Assembly: GCA_026874595.1 (NCBI GenBank)
Contig: CM049319.1
Span: forward strand, 64,784,417-64,848,416
Source: Sipunculus nudus
Lineage: Eukaryota > Annelida > Sipuncula > Golfingiida > Sipunculidae
Length of the DNA stretch: 64,000 nucleotides
Reading direction: 5' to 3'
Shown: positions 52,425 to 64,000 of the stretch, piece after piece
How the letters are laid out: the number at the start of each line of letters is the position of its first letter
Numbering within the stretch: position 1 is the first letter of the stretch
Notes under the pieces: model-generated
Database searches by the model: none
The model's input: the letters and a program-made list of their open reading frames with translations, nothing else
What the model was told of the DNA's origin: nothing
Program-made: the position numbers and the translations under genes

Positions 52425-53783
52425 CAGACTAACGCGTCAAATTCGAAACACACGACACGCGGCAGATTGGATAGTATTAATCAAGCACCTATTGTATTTT
52501 TGTTTATCTTTGTAAAAATAGTAATTTTGATAATCAGCATTGGATTACTTGAATACAAATATATATCTGTTTGTGACCAAACATGTTCAAAAAATGTCAT
52601 CAGTCACTATTCCGCATGGTATTTATATATTTGTGTTGCTTTGTTGCTTATTTTCTATCCAGATTCAAATAAAAAATTATAGTTCAATGAATTATATAAC
52701 AAACATTCACCTGCAGTTTTATATATAGAATGTGATTCCTAGGGAGGGAAACCCTCGATCTCTTTAGTTGTGTCATTCCAGGAGCGATGGGTGACGCTTG
52801 ACGCGCGTGTTAAGCTGTGTTTCCATGTATCCCCCAAAAAAAACGTATCCGCAAAAGACCTGCGTACGTTCCATAGTGCGCAGTCCGCAAAAACTGTTTT
52901 TGTACGTTTGTACGTTGTACGTTTTTCTTGCGGATACCCTTTCGCGTGCCTCTTTTGAAAGTGCAAGGACGACAGGCAGAAAGAAGGTCAATATGTCTCA
53001 TCTCACCTGGCACCGGGGCACTGTTGGAAAATGTAGTCATTTTTGCCAAACGTAAAACGGATGAATCACTCACCGATCCGTTTCGATGCGGTCCGTTTTT
53101 GCGGATACGCATGCGGAGCACGTTAAACGTACACATGGAATCAGTTCATCTTAAAAAGAGCGATGCGAATTTTTTTTGCGTACGAGACTTACGGGATTTA
53201 CGGATACATGTACATGGAAACACAGCTTTAAGCCAAAAACACATTATATAACGCGCGCGTCACGCGTCAAAAGTCAAATCATGAAAAGTCTCTCCACTCT
53301 ATCTATCAATGACAAAACAGACTAACGCGTGCGCTGACGCGTGACGCGCGCTTACCTCGTGGGGATTCCTAATAATGACATAACTTAAGAGAGGGTTTCC
53401 CTCCCCAGCACTCGCATTCTGTATTGAACATTTGTGGAACATTGTTATACTTCATTGAAATATAATTGTTGATTTATGAATGGATAGAATACGTGCAACA
53501 AAGCAACACAAATATATAAATATCGTTAAGAATAGTGACTGAGTTCTGTCATATTTAGAACATGTTGGGTCACAAACAGATACATATTTGTATACAATTA
53601 ATCCAATGCTGATTATCAAAATTAATGTTTTACAAAGATAAACAAAAAATTCAATAAGTGCTTGTTTAATACCATCCATTTGACGCGTGTCGTGCGCGTT
53701 GTAGCCGCGTAAATGTGTTTCGAATATAAGCCGCGAGCCGCCCGTTGCGCACGCGTGCGTTTGACGCGCGCGTTAGTTTGTTT
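52425..53783. mobile_element. Fold-back DNA element with long inverted arms
   Basis: The left arm (52425-52778) and the right arm (53372-53783) are inverted copies, with blocks such as GATAATCAGCATTGGATTA, ATATTTGTGTTGCTTTGTTG and GGGAGGGAAACCCTC. Arm ends begin near AGACTAACGCG. ACGCG-rich words dominate the outer and inner margins, unlike the AT-rich surroundings. A further inverted copy of the internal segment 53232-53330 lies at 54363-54475, to the right of a LINE insertion, so the original element probably extended to about 54480. No transposase is visible, so it is non-autonomous. Confidence 0.75.
52813..53227. mobile_element. MITE nested in the fold-back element
   Basis: The element is 415 bp and has 17-bp perfect terminal inverted repeats AGCTGTGTTTCCATGTA. 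It is flanked by TTA at 52810-52812 and 53228-53230. A 3-bp TTA/TAA duplication is typical of PIF/Harbinger transposons, so I infer that class. Internal text includes inverted GTATCCGCAAAA and TTGCGGATAC blocks. Open frames here are not genes. Confidence 0.8.
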
Positions 53784-54362
53784 GTTTGAGATATTTTATT
53801 GAATATGCACATATCTTATGGTACAGACATCAATGGGATTAAGTGCAAGCTACTTAAAGCTTATCTTGACTCTCTCCCTAATATTTCTAGTATAAAATAT
53901 AAAATATAAAACGATGGCAGTATTCAGTGTTATGGTAGGGGTTGTGTTTGGTAGTGGATGTTTGGTAAGTGGAAGTGTTATAGTTGTATGTCTGTGTTTT
54001 GGAGGTGTTGTGGGAGATTTTTATGTTTTGAACCGGTTTGTGTTTTCTATGTATGAACATACAGATGTAAAGATTTCTTCATTTCTGGTGTTGTTTGCAT
54101 ATGCGCTACCATAGAGTTCTTCTACAGATATATCTTAGGGGAGATATTTATTTCTAGAATTGACATGGAGTTGGCATTGCAGCAGATAATGTTCAGCATT
54201 TTCTGTTTCGTATCCACATTGACATTTTGGGTCGTTGGATAGGTGTCTTCTATATAGATCGTAGTTTAAGTCACTGCTTTGTGTTCGCAGTCGGGTATGA
54301 ATTATCTGGGCCTTTCTTGTACCTGAATTGAAGTATTTTGGTGGTTTGTTTCTTGCAATTTC
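53784..54362 (-). mobile_element. 5'-truncated LINE with ORF2 C-terminus
   Basis: It is flanked by 15-bp direct repeats CGCGTTAGTTTGTTT (53769-53783 and 54363-54377). On the minus strand it reads an ORF2 C-terminal part (54362 down to TAA at 54021-54023). This contains KPPKYFNSGTRKAQ, a C-x-C-x8-H-x4-C zinc-knuckle-like motif and an ENEEIF-like segment (here RNEEIFTSV). A TAA interrupts the frame once, after NKYLP. The 3' untranslated end (53784-54020) matches 10860-11071. It is inserted in the fold-back element, so it is younger than that element. Confidence 0.88.
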
Positions 54363-54564
54363 CGCGTTAGTTTGTTTTGGGTTTTAGTCTGTTTTGTCAT
54401 CGATAGATAGAGTGGAGCGTCTTTTTCCGGATTTGACGCTTGATGCGTGACGCTTGACGCGCGCGTTAGTGTGTTTTGTCCTTAAGGCTATATAATACCA
54501 TGTGCCAGTATTTTATATACTTAATTCTTATTCAATGATTAGCGAATTTTATGTCGGGATAACT

Positions 54565-54570
<6 letters not shown>

Positions 54571-54634
<64 letters not shown>
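54571..54634. repeat. (TA)n microsatellite
   Basis: A pure alternating run of roughly 64 bp. Confidence 0.95.
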
Positions 54635-54637
<3 letters not shown>

Positions 54638-55760
54638 TTACAAGGATTTATAGGGCATTTTCGAGAGCAAATCACGAACAAATCACGACCCAGAATGCGG
54701 GTAATTCGCAAGCAATTTCAATTTTATTTTTAAAAATTCCCCGCCGACTCCGGTGCGACTCCTGCGAAAAACCATCCAAACCTCCGCACATGTTTGGCGA
54801 ACTTTTGCAGCCTTAAATACGAATGTTATTTGGACTTTGCCAATTTTTTCGACATTCGCATCCTTCGCAAATCGTTCGTGTGACCCGTGAAAACCCCACT
54901 TTTTACGATCATCCAATATAGCACGATTTTTAATATTTTAAGAACATTTTTCAATAAACTGTTGTTTCAACGGAAAGTTAAGAAAAATTAAAGACACTTC
55001 CAAACATTTCACAGACATTTATAAAGACAGAAATCACTTCATAAACAGTTTGAAAAATGTAAAAGTTTTTTTTTTTTGCATTTATTGTGATGTTGATAAA
55101 GTATTAATGTAAATCATAAAAGTATTCTAATCCTTTAATTATGGAACTGTCAGAATTATGTCTGTACGAAAGCAGTTTTTCAGAAATATAATACTTCAAT
55201 GAATTGAAAAAAATAATAGGTTATATTAAATCATTACAGGATAACATGTTTTAAACATTATTCATATACGTTTAAAAACACTTCGAATACACACTTTTTA
55301 ACAATGTCATGTTTATTTACTGTTATTAAACACATTTTAAGAACATCTTTATGACATACATGTATTCTTCACCTTAAGAACGATAGTTATTAGACCTATT
55401 CACCTACCATTCAGATGGCTTTTTTTTATCTTGCATGTTTTTTTTTATATATAGGACATAGATTTCGGCTATACCATGACAATGTCAGACACAAACTGCA
55501 GACCTGCTATATTAGGTCTTTTGTTCCTAATGCCACGGACAGATGGCGGTCGAAGCGTTTATTCACACTAATATTGCTGTTTTTTCCTCTTGATTTTCCC
55601 AAACAATATTTTACGTAGTATATTGCAAATATAGTTTATTTTACCTATCATATTCTCACCGCTTCATCAATGATCATTCATATGTATGTAAGGGGTTTTT
55701 AAACGTGGCCCCTCTTTTTTAATCGTCGAATAAACTCCGATAAGACCGTAAAAGCCTCCA
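54635..55760. other. Region upstream of the tetraspanin exon
   Basis: The part at 54650-54910 has many CGAA/TTCGC words and a 77-residue minus frame that looks like an unclassified dispersed repeat, not a gene. The rest is AT-rich. The tetraspanin promoter probably lies toward the right end. Confidence 0.4.
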
Positions 55761-55876
55761 ACTTTCAGTACCATTTGACCCGCGCGAGGTGAAGGCCACC
55801 GTAAAGGTCAAGTCCCAGCAAGAACAAGTCTCAAGTGGAGATCGTTTCCCGCCTTTCTCCACGCGGCGACCACACG

Positions 55877-55942
55877 ATGGCCCTCCACGGCTGGGCTCGC
55901 TTCCTGAAATATTCTGTATTCATATTCAACTTCGTGTTTTGG
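55877..55942 (+). CDS. Tetraspanin, first coding exon only
   Basis: ATG at 55877 begins 22 codons reading MALHGWARFLKYSVFIFNFV then FW, directly followed by GTAAGT at 55943. Tetraspanins are four-pass membrane organisers, and their N-terminus is a short basic/aromatic cytoplasmic stretch leading into TM1 with an FNFxFW motif. In many animal tetraspanin genes the first coding intron falls right after this FW, as here. Upstream GC-richer sequence (about 55760-55876) suits a 5' untranslated region. I found no second exon (rest of TM1 and the large loop with CCG) in the following 8 kb. The gene either continues beyond the window or this is an orphan exon. The specific tetraspanin cannot be named. 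Confidence 0.72.
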
Positions 55943-58255
55943 GTAAGTTGGTAATTTTGTTGAATGAGCTGTTATATTGAATATGCACAACGCTGACGAG
56001 GCCGCGTTGTGAATATTATTACTATTGTCATGCATTGAACCTAACAACAGTTACAAATAGTTGAAATACTGAATAGTAGTACTGAAATAGTGAAATACAA
56101 TATTACAATGTTGTTTGAATATTGGCTTATTGCCCAGTGTACTTATTAAGTTATGTAGCATGATTGTTATTGGTACTGCGTTGTGAAGAGAGTTCATTGC
56201 TCTGGTACTTGTAAACACTGACAATACGGTAATTTGCGTAAATAGTGCCATTATGAGTATTATTTTATAAGTCCGGCCACTAAGTGTGCCCTTTGTTTAA
56301 GATGATTTTTTGCAAAGAAAATTCACCATTGATATACTATTTTTTTATACTATAGTATTTAGTAATTAGTGTGGACTAATTGTTTCACTTTCAGTCCATG
56401 GCTTTTTGGCTGAGAACATATTAGGGCCTGAATAGGGGGGTTGTCTGCAGGAGAACCCCCCCCCCCCCCAAATAAGGACACCGGCTCAAAAACTCAAGTC
56501 AGCACCTCCCTCACCCTTTATGACAAAGGAGAAAACTTTTCTCAGAATACCAACATTTTCTTCACACCTACCACATGTTGAGTATGAAATATATTTTTAT
56601 TATACAACAATAATAATGCCTTACTTTTCAGCACTATATATTAAGTTATGAGCACTATATATTATCCATAATCTACATTTGATTCTACATTGTATGACAA
56701 TTTGCTGAGGTAATTGAGACATGGTGTAAAATCCTAAATTTTCTCAATATGAGATCCATCATCAAAAGACTATAAACTGATTTTTTTAGCGAACCTGTGA
56801 GCTTATGCGATGGTGCGGCGTCGTGCGTCGTCTGTATGTTAACCATAGCTATCTCAAAAATGGCAGGAGCAAGCATCACCAAATTTTTTGCAAATAATCA
56901 GTCATCCAAAAAACTATATCGGATTTTGTTTATTTTTTTCCTAACAGCATTTTCTTAGATTTTATAGGGAAAAAGCTTAAAAAGGTTTAAAAATCTTCTC
57001 CGACGAAACTATCCAGCCAGATTGTCCGACATTTCACAGAAATGATCCCTGTAACAATCTTTCTCAAGTTTGTTCGAATGGTTCCAATTCGGAGATTTTT
57101 GTCCAAGATACAGGAGGTTGAACTTTGTTAACTGTGCAAAAAAGCATATTAAAATTTAAATCTCAGAAACGGCTATAGCTATCATCACCAAATTTTATGC
57201 CAATGGTGGTCACATAGGTCATATCTGAAATTGAGGTATTGGTGGCGCCACCTGCATCGGCCTTTTTTGTACTGGGTCATCAGTGCCTGTATCACACTGA
57301 GGGCTACAAAAAACTTCTTCTCTGAAACCATATGGCCAAAATTATTAATATCGCACAGAAATGATCCTAGGGTAGTGCTTTCTGAAGTTTGTTCAAATGG
57401 TCTCTTTTCAGTGACTTTTGGCTAAGTTATGGGAAGCTGAATTTAGTCATGTGCCATAACAGCCCATTTTAGCTCAGTGGCTACAAAGATCTTCTTCTTA
57501 AAAACCACTGGGCCAAATTCTTAAATCTCACACATTAATTATTCTCAGATGTTGATAATTCAATTTTGATCAAATGGTTTTGGTTCAGCAATTTTTGGCT
57601 GAGTTATGGGAAGCTTAACTTAGCCATTTTGCTGTATTTTCCCATATGAGTTATAAACCTGCGAAACGTTTTTTGACTGATGCAACTGAAGCCAGTTTGT
57701 TAAATATTTTACAATAATAATTCCTACAATAATTCTTATAATAATTGTCATTAATGGTTCAACATGAATGATTTTTTGGCTGAATTATGGAGATTGAATT
57801 GAGTCATTTTACCATATATGTTAGCTGTGTGATGCTGTTACATCTAGCCTGGCACCAGTTTATCAGCATCTATTACATCATGCCTTTAGACATTTAGATT
57901 TCAGGTTATCTTTGGTTAATATTGACAAGAAAATTTTTTTAAAAGCTTTTAAAAAATTTAGATTTATGAGTTAAGTTATTCATCATACCAGGCAATGTTA
58001 AAATCATGGATATTCAACTCTCTGTGGCTATATAAAGACAACTGTACGTGGATTATAATTTATTGGTATCCCTACTTAACTTAATTCAAGATTTTGCCAT
58101 CAATGAGGTATATCTGATTTTAATTTTGCATTCAGTATGCATCCGTAATAATTTTACATATATTCCTGATTTCTTTTTTATAAAAAGTCAGCTGAAAAGC
58201 ATTTTGTATTGGGAAAATAAATTTCAAAGTTATTTCAAGTAGGGACTATTATTGT
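55943..58255. other. Presumed tetraspanin intron 1 with tandem repeats
   Basis: From about 56780 to 57800 a repeat of roughly 170-190 bp recurs, with phrases such as TTTTGGCTAAGTTATGGGAA and CTACAAAGATCTTCTTCTTA. It contains one GGTGGCGCCACC at 57241-57252. A C homopolymer lies at about 56454-56469. No exon was recognised. Confidence 0.55.
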
Positions 58256-58690
58256 GTTCAGATGGCAGCACTTGGTTTCCATTGGCAGATTGCCAGTGCC
58301 TTGATGTTGGCCATTAGCCAAGATGATGTCAGCGCTTTAAATAGTTTTGGCACAGTGCCAGGATTGGAAGAAGTGCAGCCAGGTATAGCTCAAGAATTCA
58401 ATCAGTGCAGTAGCTGCATTCTATTTATAGCTTTGCAGACTGCTCACTGCATCATATTTGGCACCAAAGTTCAGCCTGAATCTATTTATAGCTTTGGCAG
58501 ACTGCCAGCTGTGTCAGATTATGCAACAGGTCAAGAGTTCACTCAGTGCAGCCAGGTACAGGTCAAATGTTCACCAAGTCTAGCCAGGTGCAGGTCAAGA
58601 GTTCACTCAGTGCAGTAGCTTGAGGCTGCAATTTGTCACATGTCACTTGGGGGCAACTGCCTTACTCACCTAAGCCTTGTCAGCGTAGTG
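58256..58690. repeat. Local short direct repeats
   Basis: GGTCAAGAGTTCACTCAGTG occurs twice and related CAGTGCAG/CCAGGT phrases recur every 40-70 bp. The 118-residue open frame at 58262-58618 (plus) is built from these repeats and has no recognisable domain. Confidence 0.55.
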
Positions 58691-59090
58691 CATCAAACTC
58701 TGGGGAAGTTTGATGTATTGGACTGATATTTTGACCTGTCTATGCGTCTTTGATGGTATTCTCATTTACAAGACAGGTGGTGCCACGTACATTGACTTTT
58801 GCACAGTGTATGTGCCTGCTTATTTCTACAGAGGAATTCGATATATCAGCCTGAAATTGGGCATATTTATACATATGGGATGGCTTTGTCGTATACAAGA
58901 CATGTGGTGCCACCTACAATAATTTTTGCACGATGTGTCCCTGCTTATTTCTCAGGAGGGGTTTGATATATCAGTCTGAAAATTGGCATATGTGTATATC
59001 TCTGATAGCTTTATTGTATACAAGACTGGTGGTGCCAGCTAGAATCGTTTTTGTGTTGTGTGCACCCATGCCAGAATTTCAGCAGTGATG
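58691..59090. repeat. Diverged GGTGGTGCCACC units of the ~140-bp family
   Basis: GGTGGTGCCACGTACAT (58783), TGTGGTGCCACCTACAAT (58907) and GGTGGTGCCAGCTAGAAT (59029) are spaced about 123 bp, with shared TATACAAGAC flanks. The central CG of the palindrome has become TG in each, consistent with CpG decay. Confidence 0.75.
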
Positions 59091-59721
59091 TTTGTGTAAT
59101 TGTTTCTTATTCAAAATGTTTAGTACTTGTATTGTTCATATACATGAAAAGTAATGGTCCAGCATTGAAGCATTATACCTGGTGCACAGGTTCACATTAG
59201 GCCTATAGGCCTTGTTATCTCAAAATTTATGTTTCAATACAGCTAAAAAGTAGAGGGATGAAAATTAAATAAGTCCCCCTCCCCTAAAAAAGTGACAGGA
59301 CGTGTTTTTTGTCCCCACCAACAAAAGGCCCTGCGGTTCCATCTATTTACTACCTGAGTATCAGTGAGTACCTGCCTTAGTGCAAGGCTGAGGATTAAAT
59401 GCCTGAGAACCTGGGCTCCTTACTATGATGACAGGAAATCTGGTAGTGCAGTACCCTCTGGTAGTTCTGTAGACCAGGAGGAACTTACAAATGAATCACT
59501 TATCAGTAATTTCAGTATGGTTAAGATGCTGTCTATACCAAGTTCACTCTACCTATCTCTCCTTGCCATGTCATGAATTAACTCTGGTCACCTATGACCT
59601 GACCTGTGACCTGACCTGATTAAGACTTGGTGTATCAGAATACTGAAATAATTTGCTCTAGTTAAGGTTTTTATCCATTTTGATAAGATTTGTGTATGTT
59701 TCGTTCCATTTTCTCCTTTTT

Positions 59722-62700
59722 GCTGACTATAAGTCATCTGAGCTATAGTCGTGGTCCATTGTCCGTCGTCCGTCCGTCTGTCCGTCTGTCCGGATGTCCG
59801 TCCGTAAGACTGGCACGTTTCGACACCGTTGGACCTACAAATCTGAAATTCGGCATACAGTTAGATGTCCCCAAAATCTCCTACCATGCCGAAAATTGGG
59901 TCAATAGGACTTCTTTCCTTCGAGATATTAAGGAAAAACCTCAATTTTTTATTAGAAATCTATTTTCACACTTCAGGACTGCCTAATATCAAAACCACTC
60001 ATCTGGTTTTCTTCATATTTACCATAAATATTCCTCTATATAGTTTCTATGTACATGCCAGAAATTAAGTCAGTATTGTATAATTTAAAAAAGTTATGGG
60101 CCCAAACATAATGGACTTTGTAAAAAAATCAGCAAGATATTTGGTCACTTAAGACCAAAAGTGTTAAAGGTAGGGACTTTTTTCCAGTAATACAACTTTA
60201 ATTAATCAAAATTTAATTGTATACCAAAAATTAGATCAAAATCTGTTAAATTTTTTTAAATATTGGCAAAAATATAAAATTGATACCTTAAATTTTGCCC
60301 AACTTTGGCCACGGCATGTTTTTTTTCCTGTAAGTACTGTGGGTTTAATTTTCACAGCATGTATACATAAGGATTTAATCTGTTAAAATCTGAAATTTGA
60401 AAATAAAAGCTGCAAAATAAGGCTAGTTATTGAATTTTTTTTTAGGCTCTTGTTGTAATCCCTTACATTGTCAAGCAGTCCGCTTTGATGACTGTAGGTC
60501 ATTCAGTGCACATCTCTATGCTCCCCAGGCTGTTGGCATAATTTTAGATGTCCCCAAAATCTCCTACCATACCGAAAATTGGGTCATTAGGACTTTGTTC
60601 CTTCGAGATATTAAGGAAAAAAAACTCCGTTTTCCATAAAAAAGCCATTGTTACACTTCAAGGCTGCCTAATATCAAAACCACTGATCTGTTTTTGATCG
60701 TATTTAGTATTCGCATTCTTTCATACATTTTCTATGAACATACCAAATATTAGGTCAGTATTGGGTATTATTTTGAAGTTATGGGCCAAAACATAATGCA
60801 ATTTTTAAAAAAATCAGGAAATATATTTACTCACCTAACATGAGAATTGCTGAACCGAGAGACTTTTTTCAGGAATATAACTTTATTTAATCAAGATTCA
60901 ATTGTTTACCCAAAATTAGATCTGAATTTTGCAAATTGTTCAAGTTATTAGCATTAATAAAAAATTAATACCTTAAATTTTGTCCAACTTTGGCACTGTT
61001 GATTTAATTTTCACAGCATATATACATAAGGATTAAATCTTTTAAAATCTGAAATTTCAAAGAAATTGATTGGAAAGAATAGCTTTTATTCATGTTTTCA
61101 TACACCATGTCAAGTGTTGTTTACATCTAGCCCACCTAGTAGTACAGCCTTCACTTGCATTATGTAACCCACCCCAGGCAGCTTGCCTTGGGTCAGCTTG
61201 GCCACTACCAGCAGGCTTCCCCTCTGCCCTGCACTCCCCCCCCCCCCAGATGGTGCATAAACTAGATGAATGTTATTATTTTCTGTATTTGATTCATTCT
61301 TATTCTAGGCTATGCTACATTTTAGATTTTGTATTGTACAACCAGGGTTACAATGATTAAAGTGTACATTTAATTGTGTCCACAAAGTGGTGTATTGCTA
61401 TGAAAGTGTGGATGTTCATCAGATAAGTAATTCCTTACTTCAGAAGAGTAAAAACTTCACCAGGTGTGAAATTGACTATTAATTCCAGTAATAAATTAAA
61501 ACTGGGATAGTAATTAGCACAATGATATTGTTTGTCCCTCATTCAACCAACAGTGTGTATACTTTATTTGAAAAGATGTTTTATTTTATCAAATATACTG
61601 AATCTTTTATTTTATTTTGGTGAATAAAATTAAGCATGTACTGAAAACTCAAATGTGCAAAACTTTTTAATAGTGATTCAAGGAATATTCTTGTAGATGC
61701 CATGTTGTGGCATTATTTTCTTTTAAATTCAGTTTAAACATTTATGATTTAAAATAATAATAAAATATATGTGTATGCATAATATGACCCAATATGAGCT
61801 ACACTCTGGATATATGATGATTGCAACTTTTGCAACAATTCTAATATTTTAACTTATAGTTTCAGTTTTTTACTCTGTATATATAATGATTGCAACAATT
61901 CTAATATTTTAACTTACATTTTCAGTTTTTTTTTATTAAAAATTTATAAAACCTGTAAATAAAAAAATGATTCAGATAAAAACTTCTTAATGGAAAAAGT
62001 GGATATGCTTAAAAAAAAATAGGATTATATATAAACTTAAATGCATTATTCCCTTGAAAGTGAAATAAAGGTATTAGTCCATTCTGTCCACTTGCCTGTC
62101 CATCCGTAAATTTTCATATGCATCACAGTATCTCAAAAATTTTACTGTTTTTCTTCATGACAGTCTTGTCAGAGTATTAGTTTGCAATCATATATTTAGA
62201 AGTTTCCTATAACCAAGTAGGAGGGCCCCTTTCCTCTTAGCTTTTCATATTCTTATATAAATAAAAAACATTACAATAGAATATTTCTACATCCACCTTC
62301 ATGCTGCCCTCACTTTTCCCTTCTCCAAACCCCATCCCAAAGTCAGCCTCAGTAAGCAAGAGCAAGATGAATCAGATATATTCATACTTTAATATTTTGT
62401 AAAACTATTCGTCCATAGGTACCTATGTACATGCCAGAAATTATGTCAATATTGTGTAATATGTAGACATAGTGGGCATTACAATAATGTACCTTGTCAA
62501 GACTAAAGAGATATTGTGTCATACAGTCACAAATTCATAAATCACTTCATCAGCATAGTTAATCATAACATCATATCTGTCATATTTAAAGCTTGCAGAC
62601 TACCATACACTTTAGATCCTTCAACAAATAGCCTTATCATCATTCTACTAATGCTTATTACTGCTGTCATTGCATTCATATTTGCTCAAATATATCACAA

Positions 62701-62936
62701 TTTTCAACCCCTCCTAAATAAATAAAAAATAAACCACTATATTTGACTCTATTAATCCATCAGTCAGGTATTTCATTTATCATTTACTCACATATTACAT
62801 TACATTCCTTTATAATAGCCCAACATGTCCATGATATTCATAAGCTTTATCGACTCGATATAGTATCACAGTAGAGAAACATTTATAGTCCAATCACGAT
62901 CAGCTGAGCTCCATGACCCATGGGTCCCTTGTTTTA
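59722..62936 (-). mobile_element. Inverted CAGCTGAG-end element copy or copies
   Basis: The left end (GACTATAAGTCATCTGAGCT, then GTCCGTCCGTCTGTCC) is the reverse complement of the 3' end of the copy at 40069-41950. The right end (62880-62936, CAGCTGAGCTCCATGACCCA then TGGGTCCCTTGTTTT) is the reverse complement of its 5' start. Two successive matches to the inner block (59840-60420 and 60540-61060) suggest a duplication or two nested insertions. No coding frame is evident. Confidence 0.6.
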
Positions 62937-63154
62937 ATAAATAGTTAAACTCTTATATTATATGTTCTGCTTATAAGTTATATGGCCAAGTCAAAATCTG
63001 TGTGACAGTAGTACTCCATTTGTTAATAAAATAAATGAAATCAATTCTCTTCTTTGTCTCCAAAGGTACTATCAAAATCATACATAAGCTAAACAACAAC
63101 AACTCATAATACAGCTTATACTTATTACCACACAAAACCAGCATGTGCCTCATT

Positions 63155-63184
63155 GTATCCGCCAAAACAGAGTTTTGCGGATAC
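63155..63184. other. 13-bp stem hairpin
   Basis: GTATCCGCCAAAAC and GTTTTGCGGATAC pair with one bulged base around a 3-base loop. The same GTATCCGCAAAA word occurs in the MITE near 52846. Confidence 0.6.
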
Positions 63185-63199
63185 TATGTTTTCAGCTGG

Positions 63200-63200
<1 letters not shown>

Positions 63201-63242
<42 letters not shown>
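63201..63242. repeat. (CGC)14 trinucleotide repeat
   Basis: A pure 42-bp CGC run at the edge of the GGTGGCGCCACC array. It explains the poly-Pro and poly-Gly open frames on the two strands. Confidence 0.95.
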
Positions 63243-63299
63243 GTAGGTGTCCGGAGAACTCCTCCGTAACCGCTGGGCGGAATTTTCCGAAACCCGGGA

Positions 63300-64000
63300 T
63301 TATGTTCGGGTCACATGTGAACTGCTGCGCCCCGATTTTGTTTTGACCTCTGACCTTTCCTTTGCGCTCTGCGTCCGTTTGTGCGTCTGTTTCCACACAT
63401 AAACCCACATATCTCGGGAACCGTTTGCCCGATCAGGAAAATTTTTTTGCACAAATGTAGCCCTCGGAGAGCTTTATTACATACACCAAAAATGGTGGCG
63501 CCACCTGCAACCATGTTTGCACAGTGTCCATCTGTTCGTCTGCCTTGGGTTAAAATCACTCATATCTCTGCAGTGACTTGACTAATTCACCTGAAATTGG
63601 GCATGCGTAAACATCCTGGATAGCTTTTCTGATTTTATGACAGGTGGCGCCACCTACATTCACGTTTACGCTGCAGACATCCAAGCTCATATCTTGGGAA
63701 CCGTTTGACCGATCAGGAAAATTTTTTTGCACAAATGTAGCCCTTGGACAGCTTTATAACATACACCAAAAATGGTGGCGCCACCTGCGACCATGTTTGC
63801 ACAGTGTCCATCTGTTCGTCTGCCTTGGGTTAAAATCACTCATATCTCTGCAGTGACTTGACTAATTCACCTGAAATTGGGCATGCGTATACATCCTGGA
63901 TAGCTTTTCTGATTTTATGACAGGTGGCGCCACCTACATTCACGTTTACGCTGCAGACATCAAAAGTCATATCTCAGGAACCGTTTGACCGATCAGGAAA
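63300..64000. repeat. ~140-bp (280-bp dimer) tandem repeat with GGTGGCGCCACC, recent array
   Basis: GCACAAATGTAGCCCT recurs at 63449 and 63729, a 280-bp step, and the units are nearly identical. GGTGGCGCCACC is perfect at 63494, 63643, 63774 and 63923, alternately spaced 149 and 131 bp. The array runs off the window end. It is the inverse orientation of 38096-38990. Confidence 0.93.

Noticed and set aside
53914-54114. 66-residue plus-strand frame starting MAVFSVMV
   Set aside because: It is the antisense of a LINE 3' end and partly of its ORF2 tail.
58262-58618. 118-residue plus-strand frame starting MAALGFHW
   Set aside because: Made of short direct repeats, with no domain and no splice context.
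62516-62725. Hydrophobic 69-residue frame suggestive of a mitochondrial insertion
   Set aside because: Low-complexity AT-rich sequence inside a dispersed element; no clear match to a mitochondrial protein.
63143-63408. Poly-proline and poly-glycine frames
   Set aside because: Products of a (CGC)14 repeat read on the two strands.

Overview
The window is nuclear DNA from an intron-rich, AT-rich, repeat-dense invertebrate animal. I infer a lophotrochozoan, probably a mollusc and perhaps a bivalve. The reasons are the intron structure and metazoan gene content, and dispersed repeats of a style I associate with molluscs (GGACGGACGG runs followed by a CAGCTGAGCTAAAA end). The species cannot be fixed from the sequence alone.

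Three host genes are supported by spliced reading. JMJD7, a Fe(II)/2-oxoglutarate JmjC lysyl hydroxylase, lies on the minus strand at 27007-43745. Its eight exons give an uninterrupted 312-residue protein. An eIF5A-type translation factor starts 790 bp away on the plus strand (44536-51191, five exons, 180 residues). It keeps the hypusine lysine but has an altered hypusine loop and an enlarged C-terminal domain. The first coding exon of a tetraspanin is at 55877-55942 (plus), and no later exon is visible before the window ends. JMJD7 and the eIF5A gene share a divergent promoter region, and both belong to translation-linked lysine-modification biology.

The first 26 kb holds no intact host gene that I can see. 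In order it holds: a degenerate ~36-bp repeat (1-600); a 155-bp satellite array with one hybrid unit (3183-6220); a possible decayed coding locus (6770-8330); a LINE insertion with an inverted 5' part between 14-bp target duplications (10846-11772); a 1.56-kb tandem duplication (12278-15393); a 30-bp minisatellite (15777-16550); a ~147-bp satellite with a ~440-bp higher-order period (18050-20800); a decayed retropepsin fragment (22300-22740); and a piggyBac element with intact TTAA-flanked ends but a broken transposase (23639-25977).

The introns and intergenic DNA from 26 to 64 kb carry further repeats. An element family with shared termini recurs at very different lengths. A ~137-bp tandem repeat in a JMJD7 intron carries four perfect DR1 nuclear-receptor sites. 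A ~140-bp repeat with the palindrome GGTGGCGCCACC, which resembles the CTCF core, occurs in several separate arrays. Two more 5'-truncated LINE insertions have clear target duplications. A nested fold-back/MITE/LINE cluster occupies 52425-54480. No CRISPR array, rRNA or complete tRNA gene was seen.
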